From the NCBI RefSeq assembly GCF_050632395.1, contig NZ_CP192600.1, positions 2,542,001 through 2,606,000 of the forward strand: 64,000 bases of DNA, written 5' to 3'. Positions 25,473-33,752 of this stretch are shown here, in pieces. The position numbers were made by a program, and so were the translations under genes. This DNA comes from JAUYQR01 sp050632395 (GTDB lineage: Bacteria > Pseudomonadota > Alphaproteobacteria > Rhodobacterales > Rhodobacteraceae). The number at the start of each line of letters is the position of its first letter. Position 1 is the stretch's first letter. Under the pieces are notes generated by a model. That model searched no databases, was not told where the DNA came from, and saw nothing but the letters and a program-made list of their open reading frames with translations.

Positions 25473-26759
25473 TCAGCCCGTGGTGGTTTCCTTCAGCTTG
25501 TCGATCCCCAGCGTTTTCAGGGCGAGGGTTTCGTAGAAGGGTTCGGACACGCCCTTCCTCAGCTTGCGGATGAAGTATTTCTCGAAGCCGATCTTGGCCA
25601 TGTGGACCCACTTGCCCGACGAGGACCAGTTCACGTTGCGCGGTGGAATCTGCGGTTGGGCCACGAAAGCGACACCCCCATCGCCGAAGTCCGCGAGGCA
25701 GACGGCGTTCCATGTGCCCACGCGGTCGGGCGCCTTGCCGTGGACGAGGTTACCGATGTTGTGGGCGGTGGCGGTCACCATCGACTCGATCATGAAGCCG
25801 GTCTTCGGCACGCCGCAGGGCACCGGCGTCGGTCCCATCGGAGGGATCGCCACACAGACGCCCACGGCAAATATGTTGCGGTATTTCGGGTTCTGCTGGT
25901 GAGTGTCGACGAGGGTGAAGCCGCGCGGGTTGCTGAGGCCCTCGATGCCGGAGACAGCCTTGATGCCGCGAAAAGCGGGCAGCATCATCGAGAACGCGAA
26001 GGGCAGTTCCTTTTCGGCCTTTACGCTGCCGTCGTCGGCGATTTCTTCGACGAACATCTTGCCGGCTTCGACGCGTTTCACCCGGGTCGAGGTCATCCAC
26101 TTGATGTGCTTGCCGCGCATCTCGGATTCGAGAAGCCCCTTGGTGTCGCCGACCCCATCAAGGCCGAGGTGTCCGATGTAGGGTTCGGGGGTGACAAAGG
26201 TCATCGGCACGCGGTCGCGCACCTTGGCGCGGCGCAGCGCGGTTTCGAGGATCAGGAGAAACTCGTAGGCCGGGCCAAAGCAGCTTGCCCCTTGCGCCGC
26301 GCCGATGATGACTGGGCCGGGGTTGCGGACCAGTGCATCGAACGCGACGCGCGCCTGTTCGGCGTGGTCGATATGGCAGACCGACTGGGTATGGCCGCCA
26401 TGAGGGCCGAGACCCTCGATTTCGTCGAACGCCAGTTCCGGGCCGGTGGCGATCACGAGATAGTCGTAGGCGACGCTTTCGCCGTTGACGAGCTGGATGC
26501 GGTTATCCTCAGGGTGCAGGCGTTCTGCGGCAACGGGAATGAAGCCGATCCCCTTTTTCGCCATGGTCGGCCTAAGATCGACGGTGATGTCCTCCCGCTC
26601 ACGCCAGCCGACCGCGATCCAGGGGTTTGACGGCACGAAGTGGTACTTCGGGTCCTTTGTCACCACGGTAATCCGGTCTTCAGGGCGAAGCTGGTCTTTC
26701 AATTCGTAGGCCATGATGGCCCCGCCGAGACCCGCTCCCAATACGACTACATGTGCCAT
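25473..26759 (-). CDS. sqr: Sulfide:quinone oxidoreductase
   Basis: Membrane-associated flavoprotein that oxidises sulfide and passes electrons to quinone. From the ATG at 26759 (GGAGGA ribosome site) the protein has 428 residues, like the Rhodobacter capsulatus enzyme. FAD-binding AHVVVLGAGLGGAIMAYEL is at the N terminus. The three conserved cysteines are visible: Cys128 (SVCHIDHAEQ), Cys160 (GAAQGASCFGPAYE) and the one in PVPCGVPKTGF near 350. The C-terminal amphipathic part (FEKYFIRKLRKGVSEPFYE) fits membrane attachment. An open frame extends 22 codons upstream but lacks a better start. It lies in an operon with an RND pump and an SqrR-type regulator. Confidence 0.93.
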   Translation of the reverse strand: MAHVVVLGAGLGGAIMAYELKDQLRPEDRITVVTKDPKYHFVPSNPWIAVGWREREDITVDLRPTMAKKGIGFIPVAAERLHPEDNRIQLVNGESVAYDYLVIATGPELAFDEIEGLGPHGGHTQSVCHIDHAEQARVAFDALVRNPGPVIIGAAQGASCFGPAYEFLLILETALRRAKVRDRVPMTFVTPEPYIGHLGLDGVGDTKGLLESEMRGKHIKWMTSTRVKRVEAGKMFVEEIADDGSVKAEKELPFAFSMMLPAFRGIKAVSGIEGLSNPRGFTLVDTHQQNPKYRNIFAVGVCVAIPPMGPTPVPCGVPKTGFMIESMVTATAHNIGNLVHGKAPDRVGTWNAVCLADFGDGGVAFVAQPQIPPRNVNWSSSGKWVHMAKIGFEKYFIRKLRKGVSEPFYETLALKTLGIDKLKETTTG

Positions 26760-26790
26760 TCGTTCCTCCAGCGCACAGGGTTGAACCGAT

Positions 26791-26810
26791 CCGGCCCCCC
26801 GCGGGGCCGG
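26791..26810 (-). other. Intercistronic stem-loop between RND pump and sqr
   Basis: Perfect 8-bp inverted repeat CCGGCCCC / GGGGCCGG with a 4-base loop in the 65-base gap between the RND stop (26825) and the sqr start (26759). There is no T run, so partial termination or message processing is more likely than full termination. Confidence 0.55.
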
Positions 26811-26824
26811 GGCCTTCGTTTTCA

Positions 26825-29800
26825 TCAGGTGCGGAACACCCGGTAGATGGCGGGGATGACAAGGACCGTCAGCAGGGTCGATGTCATCAGCCCGAAGAGA
26901 AGCGAGATCGCCAGACCCTGAAAGATCGGGTCAGCAAGAATGACCACCGCGCCGATTATCGCAGCCACCGCCGTCAGGAAGATCGGCTTGAAGCGGATCG
27001 TGCCGGCGCGGATCAGGCTTTCGACGGTGACGGTGCCTTCCATGCGGATGAAATCCACAAGGAGGATGGAGTTGCGGACGATGATGCCGGCCAGCGCGAT
27101 GAAGCCGATCATCGAGGTCGCGGAGAATGGTGCGGCAAAGAGCCAGTGGCCCGCCATGATGCCAAGGAACGTAAGCGGGATCGGCGTCAGGATGACCAGC
27201 GGCAGTTTGAACGACCCGAACTGCGCCACGACAAGGATGTAGATGCCCAAAAGCGCCACGCCGAAGGCGGCGCCCATGTCGCGGAAAGTAACCCAGGTCA
27301 CCTCCCATTCGCCGTCCCACAGAAGCGTGGTCTTCGTCTCGTCCTCGGGCTGGCCGTTCAGGCGGATTTCAGGCGCGCCGTCGACGCCTTTCAGGGCATC
27401 GCCCACGGCCAGCATCCCGTAAAGCGGGGCCTCGAAGGCGCCCGCCAATTCGGCCTGCACCATTTCTGCGGCGCGGCCGTTGTGGCGGAAGATCGGGAAC
27501 GAGGCGCGCTCTTCGGTGATCTGGACCACATCGCCGAGTTCCACGACGCCGCGCGCGCCTGGCAACGTGTTGGCCGGGATCGGCGTGGTCAGGAACCGTT
27601 CGTCAAGGACGCGGTCGCCCTTTGCCCGTTGCAGCACCAGCGGGATAGGATAGCGCCCCTCGCCCCGGTGCGAATAGCCAACGGTGCGGCCACCATTCAG
27701 CAGGGCGATGGTGTCGAAGACGTCACGCTCTTGCACCCCGAAAAACTCGAGATCGTCGCTGGACACTGTTGCCCGCAAACGCCGGGCCGGGTTGCCAAAG
27801 CTGTTGTCGATGTCGACGATGAACGGCACAGAATGGAACGCGGCCTCGACCTTGGCGGCTGCGTCACGACGGGCCTCGGGTGTGGGGCCGTAAATTTCGG
27901 CCAGAAGCGTGGCAATGACCGGCGGGCCCGGAGGCGGTTCGACGACCTTGAGCGAGGTGCCTTCCGGCATAGTAACCGCCTTGAGCCGTTCGCGGATTTC
28001 CAGCGCAATCGCGTGGCTCGGCCGGTCACGGTCTGCCTTTGGGGCTAGGTTGATCGCCACTTCACCAAGGTGCGGTTCTTGCCGCAGGTAGCTGTGGCGC
28101 ACCAGACCGTTGAAGTTGAAGGGAGCCGCCGTTGCAGCGTGGGTCTGCACCGAGGTGACCTCGGGAAGCGCCAGAACGATTGCCGCGATGTCCTGCACCA
28201 CCCGGTCGGTCGCTTCGGTCGACGAGCCTTCGGGCAGATCGACCATCACCGAAAGTTCGGACTTGTTGTCGAAGGGAAGAAGTTTGACCGTCACGTCCTT
28301 GGTGTAAAGCAGGCCGAGCGAGCCGAAGGACAGCAGCGCGGTCAGCAGAAGAAACGCCAGACTGCGCCCGTTGCTTGCCAGAAGCGGCCGCGCCACAGCC
28401 TGATAGGCGCGTTCCATGAAACCGCCGTGCGCGAGGTCGTGGCCACCCATCGTGTCGTCGTGGGAATGGGCAGCCATGTCCGATTTCCCCGCGACCTTCA
28501 CCATCAGCCAAGGGGTGATCACGACGGCGACAAAGAACGAAAAGATCATCGCAGCGCTGGCGTTGGCCGGAATGGGCGACATGTACGGGCCCATCAGACC
28601 CAACACGAACAGCATCGGCAGCAGCGCCGCCACCACCGTCAGCGTGGCCACGATGGTCGGGTTGCCGACCTCGGCCACGGCGTCGACGGCGGCGCGGGTG
28701 CGGTCGCGGCCATCGCGCATCGCCCAGTGCCGGGCGATGTTTTCAATCACCACGATGGCGTCATCGACAAGGATGCCGATAGAGAAGATCAGGGCAAAGA
28801 GGCTGACCCGGTTCAGCGTATAGCCCATGATCCATGCGGCAAAGAGCGTCAGCAGGATCGTCACCGGAATGACCACTGCCACCACGATGGCTTCGCGCCA
28901 GCCGATTGCCACCAGCACCAGCGCGATGATCGACACGGTCGCGAGGCCAAGGTGGAACAACAGTTCGTTGGCCTTTTCGTTCGCCGTCTCGCCGTAGTTG
29001 CGGGTGACGGTCAGCGCCACGCTGTCAGGAAGGATACTGCCATGCAGGCTTTCGATGCGGTGCAACGCCGCTTCGGCCACGACAACGGCATTGGCCCCAG
29101 CACGCTTGGCCACCGCCAGGGTGACCGCAGGGCTGCGCTGCACTTCCCCGGTGTCGGATTTGGTCAGATGCGAAACAATATGGTCCGAGGTATCGGGAAC
29201 GAAGGACACATCGGCGACATCGGCAACATAGACGGGACGCCCGTCGCGGGTGGTGAGAAGCAGGTTCGCAACCTCGGACGGTGCGATGAGGGTCTGACCG
29301 GCGACCAGATCCACCTGTTCGCCCGCGTCCCGCAGTTTTCCGGTGTTCAGCGTGCGGTTGGCCTGATCGACCTTTTCGGCAAGCTGTTGCAACGTAACGC
29401 CAAAAAGCGCCAAGCGGTCGGGATCGGGGGCGATGCGGATCGCCTCGGTTGCCTCGCCGACCAGATAGGTCAGGCCGACATCCTCGGTCTTGGCGACCTC
29501 GGCCTGAAGGGCACGGGCGATGCGGGTCAGGTCGTTCGCGGCCACCTCTTGCCCCGGCTTGGCCGACAGGGTGACGGTCAGGATCGCCACATCATCTATC
29601 CCTCGCCCGACGATCAGGGGTTCGGGGATGCCAACGGGAATCCTGTCAAGATTGGCGCGAACCTTGTCATGCACCCGCAGGATCGCATCTTCGGCGCTGG
29701 TGCCCACCTTGAACCGCGCCATGACCAGCACCGCATCGTCGCGCGTGTTGGAATAGACGTGTTCGACATCGTTGATGCCCTTGACGATCACCTCAAGCGG

Positions 29801-30028
29801 TTCGGTGACGAGTTTCACCGCGTCCTCGGCCTTCAGCCCCTGGGCCTGAACATGGATGTCGACCATCGGGACGGAAATCTGCGGCTCTTCCTCGCGCGGA
29901 AGCGCGCCCAAGGCGACCAGACCGGCGGCGAGTGCTGCCACGATGAACAGGGGCGTCAGCGACGACGCGATGAACACGCGGGTCAGCGCACCGGCAAGGC
30001 CAAGTGGGCCGGGCTTGAACTTACTCAT
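26825..30028 (-). CDS. RND efflux transporter pump subunit in the sulfide operon
   Basis: A 1067-residue RND-superfamily pump. N-terminal RVFIASSLTPLFIVAALAAG is the first membrane helix; the proton-relay helix reads SIGILVDDAIVVIENIARHW, followed by AVDAVAEVGNPTIVATLTVV. A second half begins near 540 and ends GLMTSTLLTVLVIPAIYRVF. It resembles the AcrB/AcrD/AcrF pumps with long central loops. The ATG at 30028 lies inside the end of the adaptor gene (8-base overlap), which fixes the start and shows coupling. Downstream come sqr, the DUF2892 gene and the persulfide regulator, so the exported compound may be linked to sulfide oxidation. Confidence 0.9.
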   Translation of the reverse strand: MSKFKPGPLGLAGALTRVFIASSLTPLFIVAALAAGLVALGALPREEEPQISVPMVDIHVQAQGLKAEDAVKLVTEPLEVIVKGINDVEHVYSNTRDDAVLVMARFKVGTSAEDAILRVHDKVRANLDRIPVGIPEPLIVGRGIDDVAILTVTLSAKPGQEVAANDLTRIARALQAEVAKTEDVGLTYLVGEATEAIRIAPDPDRLALFGVTLQQLAEKVDQANRTLNTGKLRDAGEQVDLVAGQTLIAPSEVANLLLTTRDGRPVYVADVADVSFVPDTSDHIVSHLTKSDTGEVQRSPAVTLAVAKRAGANAVVVAEAALHRIESLHGSILPDSVALTVTRNYGETANEKANELLFHLGLATVSIIALVLVAIGWREAIVVAVVIPVTILLTLFAAWIMGYTLNRVSLFALIFSIGILVDDAIVVIENIARHWAMRDGRDRTRAAVDAVAEVGNPTIVATLTVVAALLPMLFVLGLMGPYMSPIPANASAAMIFSFFVAVVITPWLMVKVAGKSDMAAHSHDDTMGGHDLAHGGFMERAYQAVARPLLASNGRSLAFLLLTALLSFGSLGLLYTKDVTVKLLPFDNKSELSVMVDLPEGSSTEATDRVVQDIAAIVLALPEVTSVQTHAATAAPFNFNGLVRHSYLRQEPHLGEVAINLAPKADRDRPSHAIALEIRERLKAVTMPEGTSLKVVEPPPGPPVIATLLAEIYGPTPEARRDAAAKVEAAFHSVPFIVDIDNSFGNPARRLRATVSSDDLEFFGVQERDVFDTIALLNGGRTVGYSHRGEGRYPIPLVLQRAKGDRVLDERFLTTPIPANTLPGARGVVELGDVVQITEERASFPIFRHNGRAAEMVQAELAGAFEAPLYGMLAVGDALKGVDGAPEIRLNGQPEDETKTTLLWDGEWEVTWVTFRDMGAAFGVALLGIYILVVAQFGSFKLPLVILTPIPLTFLGIMAGHWLFAAPFSATSMIGFIALAGIIVRNSILLVDFIRMEGTVTVESLIRAGTIRFKPIFLTAVAAIIGAVVILADPIFQGLAISLLFGLMTSTLLTVLVIPAIYRVFRT

Positions 30029-31013
30029 GACTGGCGCCCGTTTTGGGGTCGGTGACGACACGGTCGCCCGTGGCAAGGCCGGTCAGGATCTCGATCACTT
30101 CGCCTTGGTCCGTTTCGCTCCGCTGGCCCGGCACGACAGTGCGCAACGTCGGGCCAGCGTCGGTTTCCACCTGAACGAAATCCAGACCGCCACGGGAAAT
30201 AAGGGCGCTGACCGGAACGAACAGGGCTTCACGCTCTTGCATGGGCAGGCGCACAAGTACGCGCGCATCGACAAAGCGGTCGGGGGCGCCCTGCACCTCC
30301 ACATCGGCAATGACGCGGCCGTTTTCGATCAGCGGGTAGACCTTGATCAGGCGCCCTTCCTGGACACCTTCCACGCCTTCGACGCGGATTGCGGCACCTT
30401 CCTGCAGCATGGCGGCATGACGCTCCGGCACCGCTAGGCGCAGGAAGGTGCCACCGACGCTGATCAGCGCCACAGGCTCGCCCGGCATGACAACCGCCCC
30501 CGTCGACACCGGAACGTCAAGCACCCGGCCCCCGGCCGGTGCCAGAACACGGCCTTCGTTCTGGGTTTGGCGGATCAGTTCCATCTCGGCTTCGACAGAT
30601 GCGATCTGGCCCTTCAGCACCTCGACCTGCGTCCGCAGCCCGTCAAGCCGCTGTACCGTGCTGACACCCTGCTTCAATAGCTGCTCGCCGCGGGCAAGCT
30701 CGGTCTCGGCATTGGCCAGCTGTGCCGCCTGCGCCCCTTTCCGCGCCTCCAGCGCAGTGAGCTGGAAGGTGAGCTTGTCGTCGATCACGGTGGCGATCAG
30801 TTCACCTTCGCGGACCACGTCACCTTCGGTGACCGTGAGTTCGACCACGGTGCCTCCGATCCGCACGCGGGCCGGCACACGATCACGCGCTTCGATTCTT
30901 CCATAGACTGCCTTCCACTCTGTCGTAGTGGTTGGCGAGAGGCTAAGAGTTTCACTGCTAACTTCCTGGGCTAAAAGGATAAGCCAAGGCAATGCGATCA
31001 AAGCGAGCCTCAT
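30021..31013 (-). CDS. RND periplasmic adaptor in the sulfide operon
   Basis: A 330-residue membrane-fusion protein with a signal-like N terminus (MRLALIALPWLILLAQEVSS). The lipoyl-type motif (GTVVELTVTEGDVVREGELI) and a coiled-coil hairpin (LEARKGAQAAQLANAETELA, ARGEQLLKQGVSTVQRLDGL) are followed by VLAPAGGRVLDVPVSTGAVV and barrel domains. The ATG at 31013 follows a clear GGAGGT ribosome site; upstream in-frame methionines lack one. It is the first gene of the sulfide operon and overlaps the pump gene by 8 bases. It is short compared with classical AcrA proteins. Confidence 0.88.
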   Translation of the reverse strand: MRLALIALPWLILLAQEVSSETLSLSPTTTTEWKAVYGRIEARDRVPARVRIGGTVVELTVTEGDVVREGELIATVIDDKLTFQLTALEARKGAQAAQLANAETELARGEQLLKQGVSTVQRLDGLRTQVEVLKGQIASVEAEMELIRQTQNEGRVLAPAGGRVLDVPVSTGAVVMPGEPVALISVGGTFLRLAVPERHAAMLQEGAAIRVEGVEGVQEGRLIKVYPLIENGRVIADVEVQGAPDRFVDARVLVRLPMQEREALFVPVSALISRGGLDFVQVETDAGPTLRTVVPGQRSETDQGEVIEILTGLATGDRVVTDPKTGASHE

Positions 31014-31034
31014 GTGGACCTCCGTTATAGAGTT

Positions 31035-31050
31035 ATTCATATATCTGCAT
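31035..31050. promoter_or_regulatory. Candidate SqrR/BigR-type operator upstream of the sulfide operon
   Basis: ATTC-N8-GCAT, one mismatch from the ATTC-N8-GAAT palindrome I recall for SqrR/BigR boxes, 22 bases upstream of the first operon gene. A second inverted repeat, GCATCTT-N12-AAGATGC (31047-31072), overlaps it. The area is AT-rich compared with its surroundings, as expected for an ArsR operator and promoter. The assignment is tentative. Confidence 0.4.
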
Positions 31051-31253
31051 CTTTTACTGAAATGCAAGATGCAAACTGTCGTCACACAAAGCCCGCGCCT
31101 ACACTCCATAGGACTGCGATATTTCGGACTTGTGGAGGGCCGGCATCGTCAACAAGGCCGGAGGCGTCAAACCTGCGCCGAAACGCTGAAACTGACTGCG
31201 CACCCAAAGCGCGACCTTGGGGCAACATTCAGAAGTGCTGATGGCGGAAAAGA

Positions 31254-31330
<77 letters not shown>

Positions 31331-31518
31331 CTGCCGGTTGCTTAGCTGAAGGCGGCTGGGGTTTCAACGGCAATAACGGGGACCCTGCCCCCGGCAGCGC
31401 GCTTAGAAAGCGCATGTGCGGAAGCAGATTGTTTCCACAAAAAATGTGATTCACGTGGGCAGTTTTTTGCCGATCCTTGCTAGCCTATGGAAGCGAATCG
31501 GTATTAGGGGGTCTGCCT

Positions 31519-33702
31519 GTGTCCATTTTCATCAAATTGCGCCGCAAAGGCGCGCTTTATGCATCATTGTCAGCGATTGCCGTATTGGCCGGGTGTGGTG
31601 GCGCGGAGGAAAACTTCGCAGGTGACGGGCTTCTGTCACCCTTCCCTGCGCCGGGTCCGGTCGATATCGCTGTGCTGTTGGCAGGATTTGACTTCAGCAA
31701 TTTTCCAAATGTTGTGGCGGATACCGCTGCGCTGTTGGCGTCTGCGCCATATCTAGCGCAATACACGCAGAACTGGGGTCTTGAGCTTTCAAGCGGTGAA
31801 GAACTAACAGGGTTAAACAGCTACCCGCTTAAGTCTTCTGGGGCAGCATTTGCCCATGCAGCTGGCTTGCGCGGCAACGGGTCCATCATTGCCGTGTCGG
31901 ATGATGAATTCCTGCCGGGCTATGCCGAGTTTGCGGGTACGAACGTATTGGTGGAAAATAACAGAGAACTGCCTGTGGACCCCGGTGCGCTTGTCGGACA
32001 CGGGACAATCGTTTCCGCCGTCGCATTGGGCCAATCAGCCGACTTCATCGGAACGGCCCCGGATGCGACGCTGCTGTTTGGCACATACGAGACTGACCAG
32101 AAGCTCGCCGACGTGGGCAACCAGGCGCTGGCGCTAGGCGCTGTCGCGTGGAACAATTCATGGGGATACCCGGACCTCGGGTTGAACCAGAATGACTTCG
32201 ACGCAGCCTTCACCGGCAGTATCGGTTCTCAAAACTATCTTGAGGCACTCAAAGACTATTCCTCCTACGGTGTCGTAGTGTTCGCGGCCGCCAACGAAGA
32301 CAACCGGACAAGTTCGACGCTGATGGAGGGCCTGCCGTATCTGTTGCCGGAACTGGAAGCTGGCTGGATTGCCGCAGTAAACGGGGTTCCCACCTTTGAT
32401 GGCGACGAAATCTCGTCAGTAAAGCTGGTGTCATCTGCCTGTCTGCAGTCGGCTCGCTGGTGCCTAGTTGCCGATGGGGCGTGGACGGTCCCGGATCCCA
32501 CGCTTCAGCTTCAGCCAGGCGAGCCTCTCGTGACAGGTTCGTCGTTCGCTGCGCCACAAATCTCGGGCGCGCTGGCGCTTTTGGAGCAGGCATTTCCAGA
32601 TTTGACCCCACATGAGCTTCGGGTTCGGTTGCTGGCGTCGGCCGAAGACGACTTCTTTACCCCGAATGCCTTCGTTGAACTCGCCACCGGATTCAACAAG
32701 GGATATTCATTTGAATTCGGGCATGGCTTCCTGGACATTGAAGCAGCCCTGCGTCCGATTGGTGGGACCATGATGACGCTTGCCAACGGCAACACGGTGT
32801 CGACCAACGCACCAGTGCTTGCAAGCGGAACGGGTCTGGGCGATGCATTGGAGGTTTCACTAGCGTCGACCGATCTCCGAGTAAAGGATGCTCTTGCTGG
32901 AGGCTTCGTCATGCCCGGCACAGCTCTGACCGCTGCAGCGCGCCCCGCCTCGCAGGTTGCCTCGATTCTGTCGCGCAGCTTGTCCAGCAATCTGGGAGTG
33001 GAACGGACGGCAGAGGTCAGCGCGCTGGACAATCCTTTTTCGTCGCTCGGCGGGACTACTGCGAGCTTCCGCGCGCCTGACGGTAGCACATCGGCCGCAC
33101 TTCTGATGTCTTCGGGTGGTGGCAAAACTGCCGGCGTGCAGGTTACACGAGTGATGTCCGATGGCCCGTTGAAGTTAGAGCTTGGAATGAAGCTTGCGCG
33201 TGACGACGGCGAGCGGATGAGCCTGGACGGAGACAGCGGCGCCTTGATGGCATCGGTTTCGCTGGGTCTGACGCAGGATCTGGGCGGGTCGGCGTTCCTA
33301 GCCTTGGCCGGTGAAGTAGGGATGACCGATCTTGGCGGATCTACCGCTCTGGGCGATGCCGGAACCGCACGGTTCGACAGCCTGTCGCTGACGGCTGGGC
33401 GCAGCAACCTGTTCCAGACCGGGGATAGATTGAGTGTTGGGGTTGGAATGCCTATTGCGATCGCATCTGGCGGCACGGTGGTTGATCTGCCGGTCTACCG
33501 CAAGGCCGCTGCTGCCGGATTCGAACCAGTGGAGCTGAATTTCGCACCGGAAAGCCGACAGATCGACCTTGGTATTAGCTACCAAACCGCACTTGCCGAC
33601 GGGTTGGAGATGAAACTGTCCGTCGCGCATTCCGACAATTTCGGAAACCGCGCCGGGATGACCGACACAGGGGGCGCGTTGGCGGTAGTCTTTCGATTCT
33701 GA
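31519..33702 (+). CDS. Subtilase-family (S8) serine protease with lipobox and autotransporter-like C terminus
   Basis: Predicted cell-envelope protease of 727 residues. The GTG at 31519 follows AGGGGG and gives a lipoprotein signal ending AIAVLAGC with Cys26. The triad can be placed in the order of S8 peptidases: Asp128 or Asp129 (IIAVSDDEF), His161 (GHGTIVSAVALG), oxyanion Asn259 (FAAANEDN) and Ser342 (TGSSFAAPQISGALALLEQA). From about 470 the sequence becomes alternating and Gly-rich, ending DTGGALAVVFRF. A terminal aromatic residue after such strands is typical of outer-membrane barrel domains. Its base composition looks less GC-rich than its neighbours. It is monocistronic and ends at a shared hairpin. 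Confidence 0.8.
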   Translation: MSIFIKLRRKGALYASLSAIAVLAGCGGAEENFAGDGLLSPFPAPGPVDIAVLLAGFDFSNFPNVVADTAALLASAPYLAQYTQNWGLELSSGEELTGLNSYPLKSSGAAFAHAAGLRGNGSIIAVSDDEFLPGYAEFAGTNVLVENNRELPVDPGALVGHGTIVSAVALGQSADFIGTAPDATLLFGTYETDQKLADVGNQALALGAVAWNNSWGYPDLGLNQNDFDAAFTGSIGSQNYLEALKDYSSYGVVVFAAANEDNRTSSTLMEGLPYLLPELEAGWIAAVNGVPTFDGDEISSVKLVSSACLQSARWCLVADGAWTVPDPTLQLQPGEPLVTGSSFAAPQISGALALLEQAFPDLTPHELRVRLLASAEDDFFTPNAFVELATGFNKGYSFEFGHGFLDIEAALRPIGGTMMTLANGNTVSTNAPVLASGTGLGDALEVSLASTDLRVKDALAGGFVMPGTALTAAARPASQVASILSRSLSSNLGVERTAEVSALDNPFSSLGGTTASFRAPDGSTSAALLMSSGGGKTAGVQVTRVMSDGPLKLELGMKLARDDGERMSLDGDSGALMASVSLGLTQDLGGSAFLALAGEVGMTDLGGSTALGDAGTARFDSLSLTAGRSNLFQTGDRLSVGVGMPIAIASGGTVVDLPVYRKAAAAGFEPVELNFAPESRQIDLGISYQTALADGLEMKLSVAHSDNFGNRAGMTDTGGALAVVFRF

Positions 33703-33720
33703 CAAACGTTTGGTGATGGC

Positions 33721-33750
33721 AAAGCCCGACCCCTTCGCGGGCCGGGCTTT
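33721..33750. terminator. Hairpin between subtilase and suf operon
   Basis: Inverted repeat AAAGCCCG / CGGGCTTT with additional G/C pairing towards a TTCG loop, between the convergent stops of the subtilase (33702) and sufS (33753). The A and T tracts on either side make it a good bidirectional terminator. Confidence 0.8.
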
Positions 33751-33752
33751 CC

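Noticed and set aside
28070..30055. Long plus-strand frame opposite the RND pump in the sulfide operon
   Set aside because: Antisense artefact; its product is dominated by Arg, Gln, His and Asp and has no membrane or enzyme motif.
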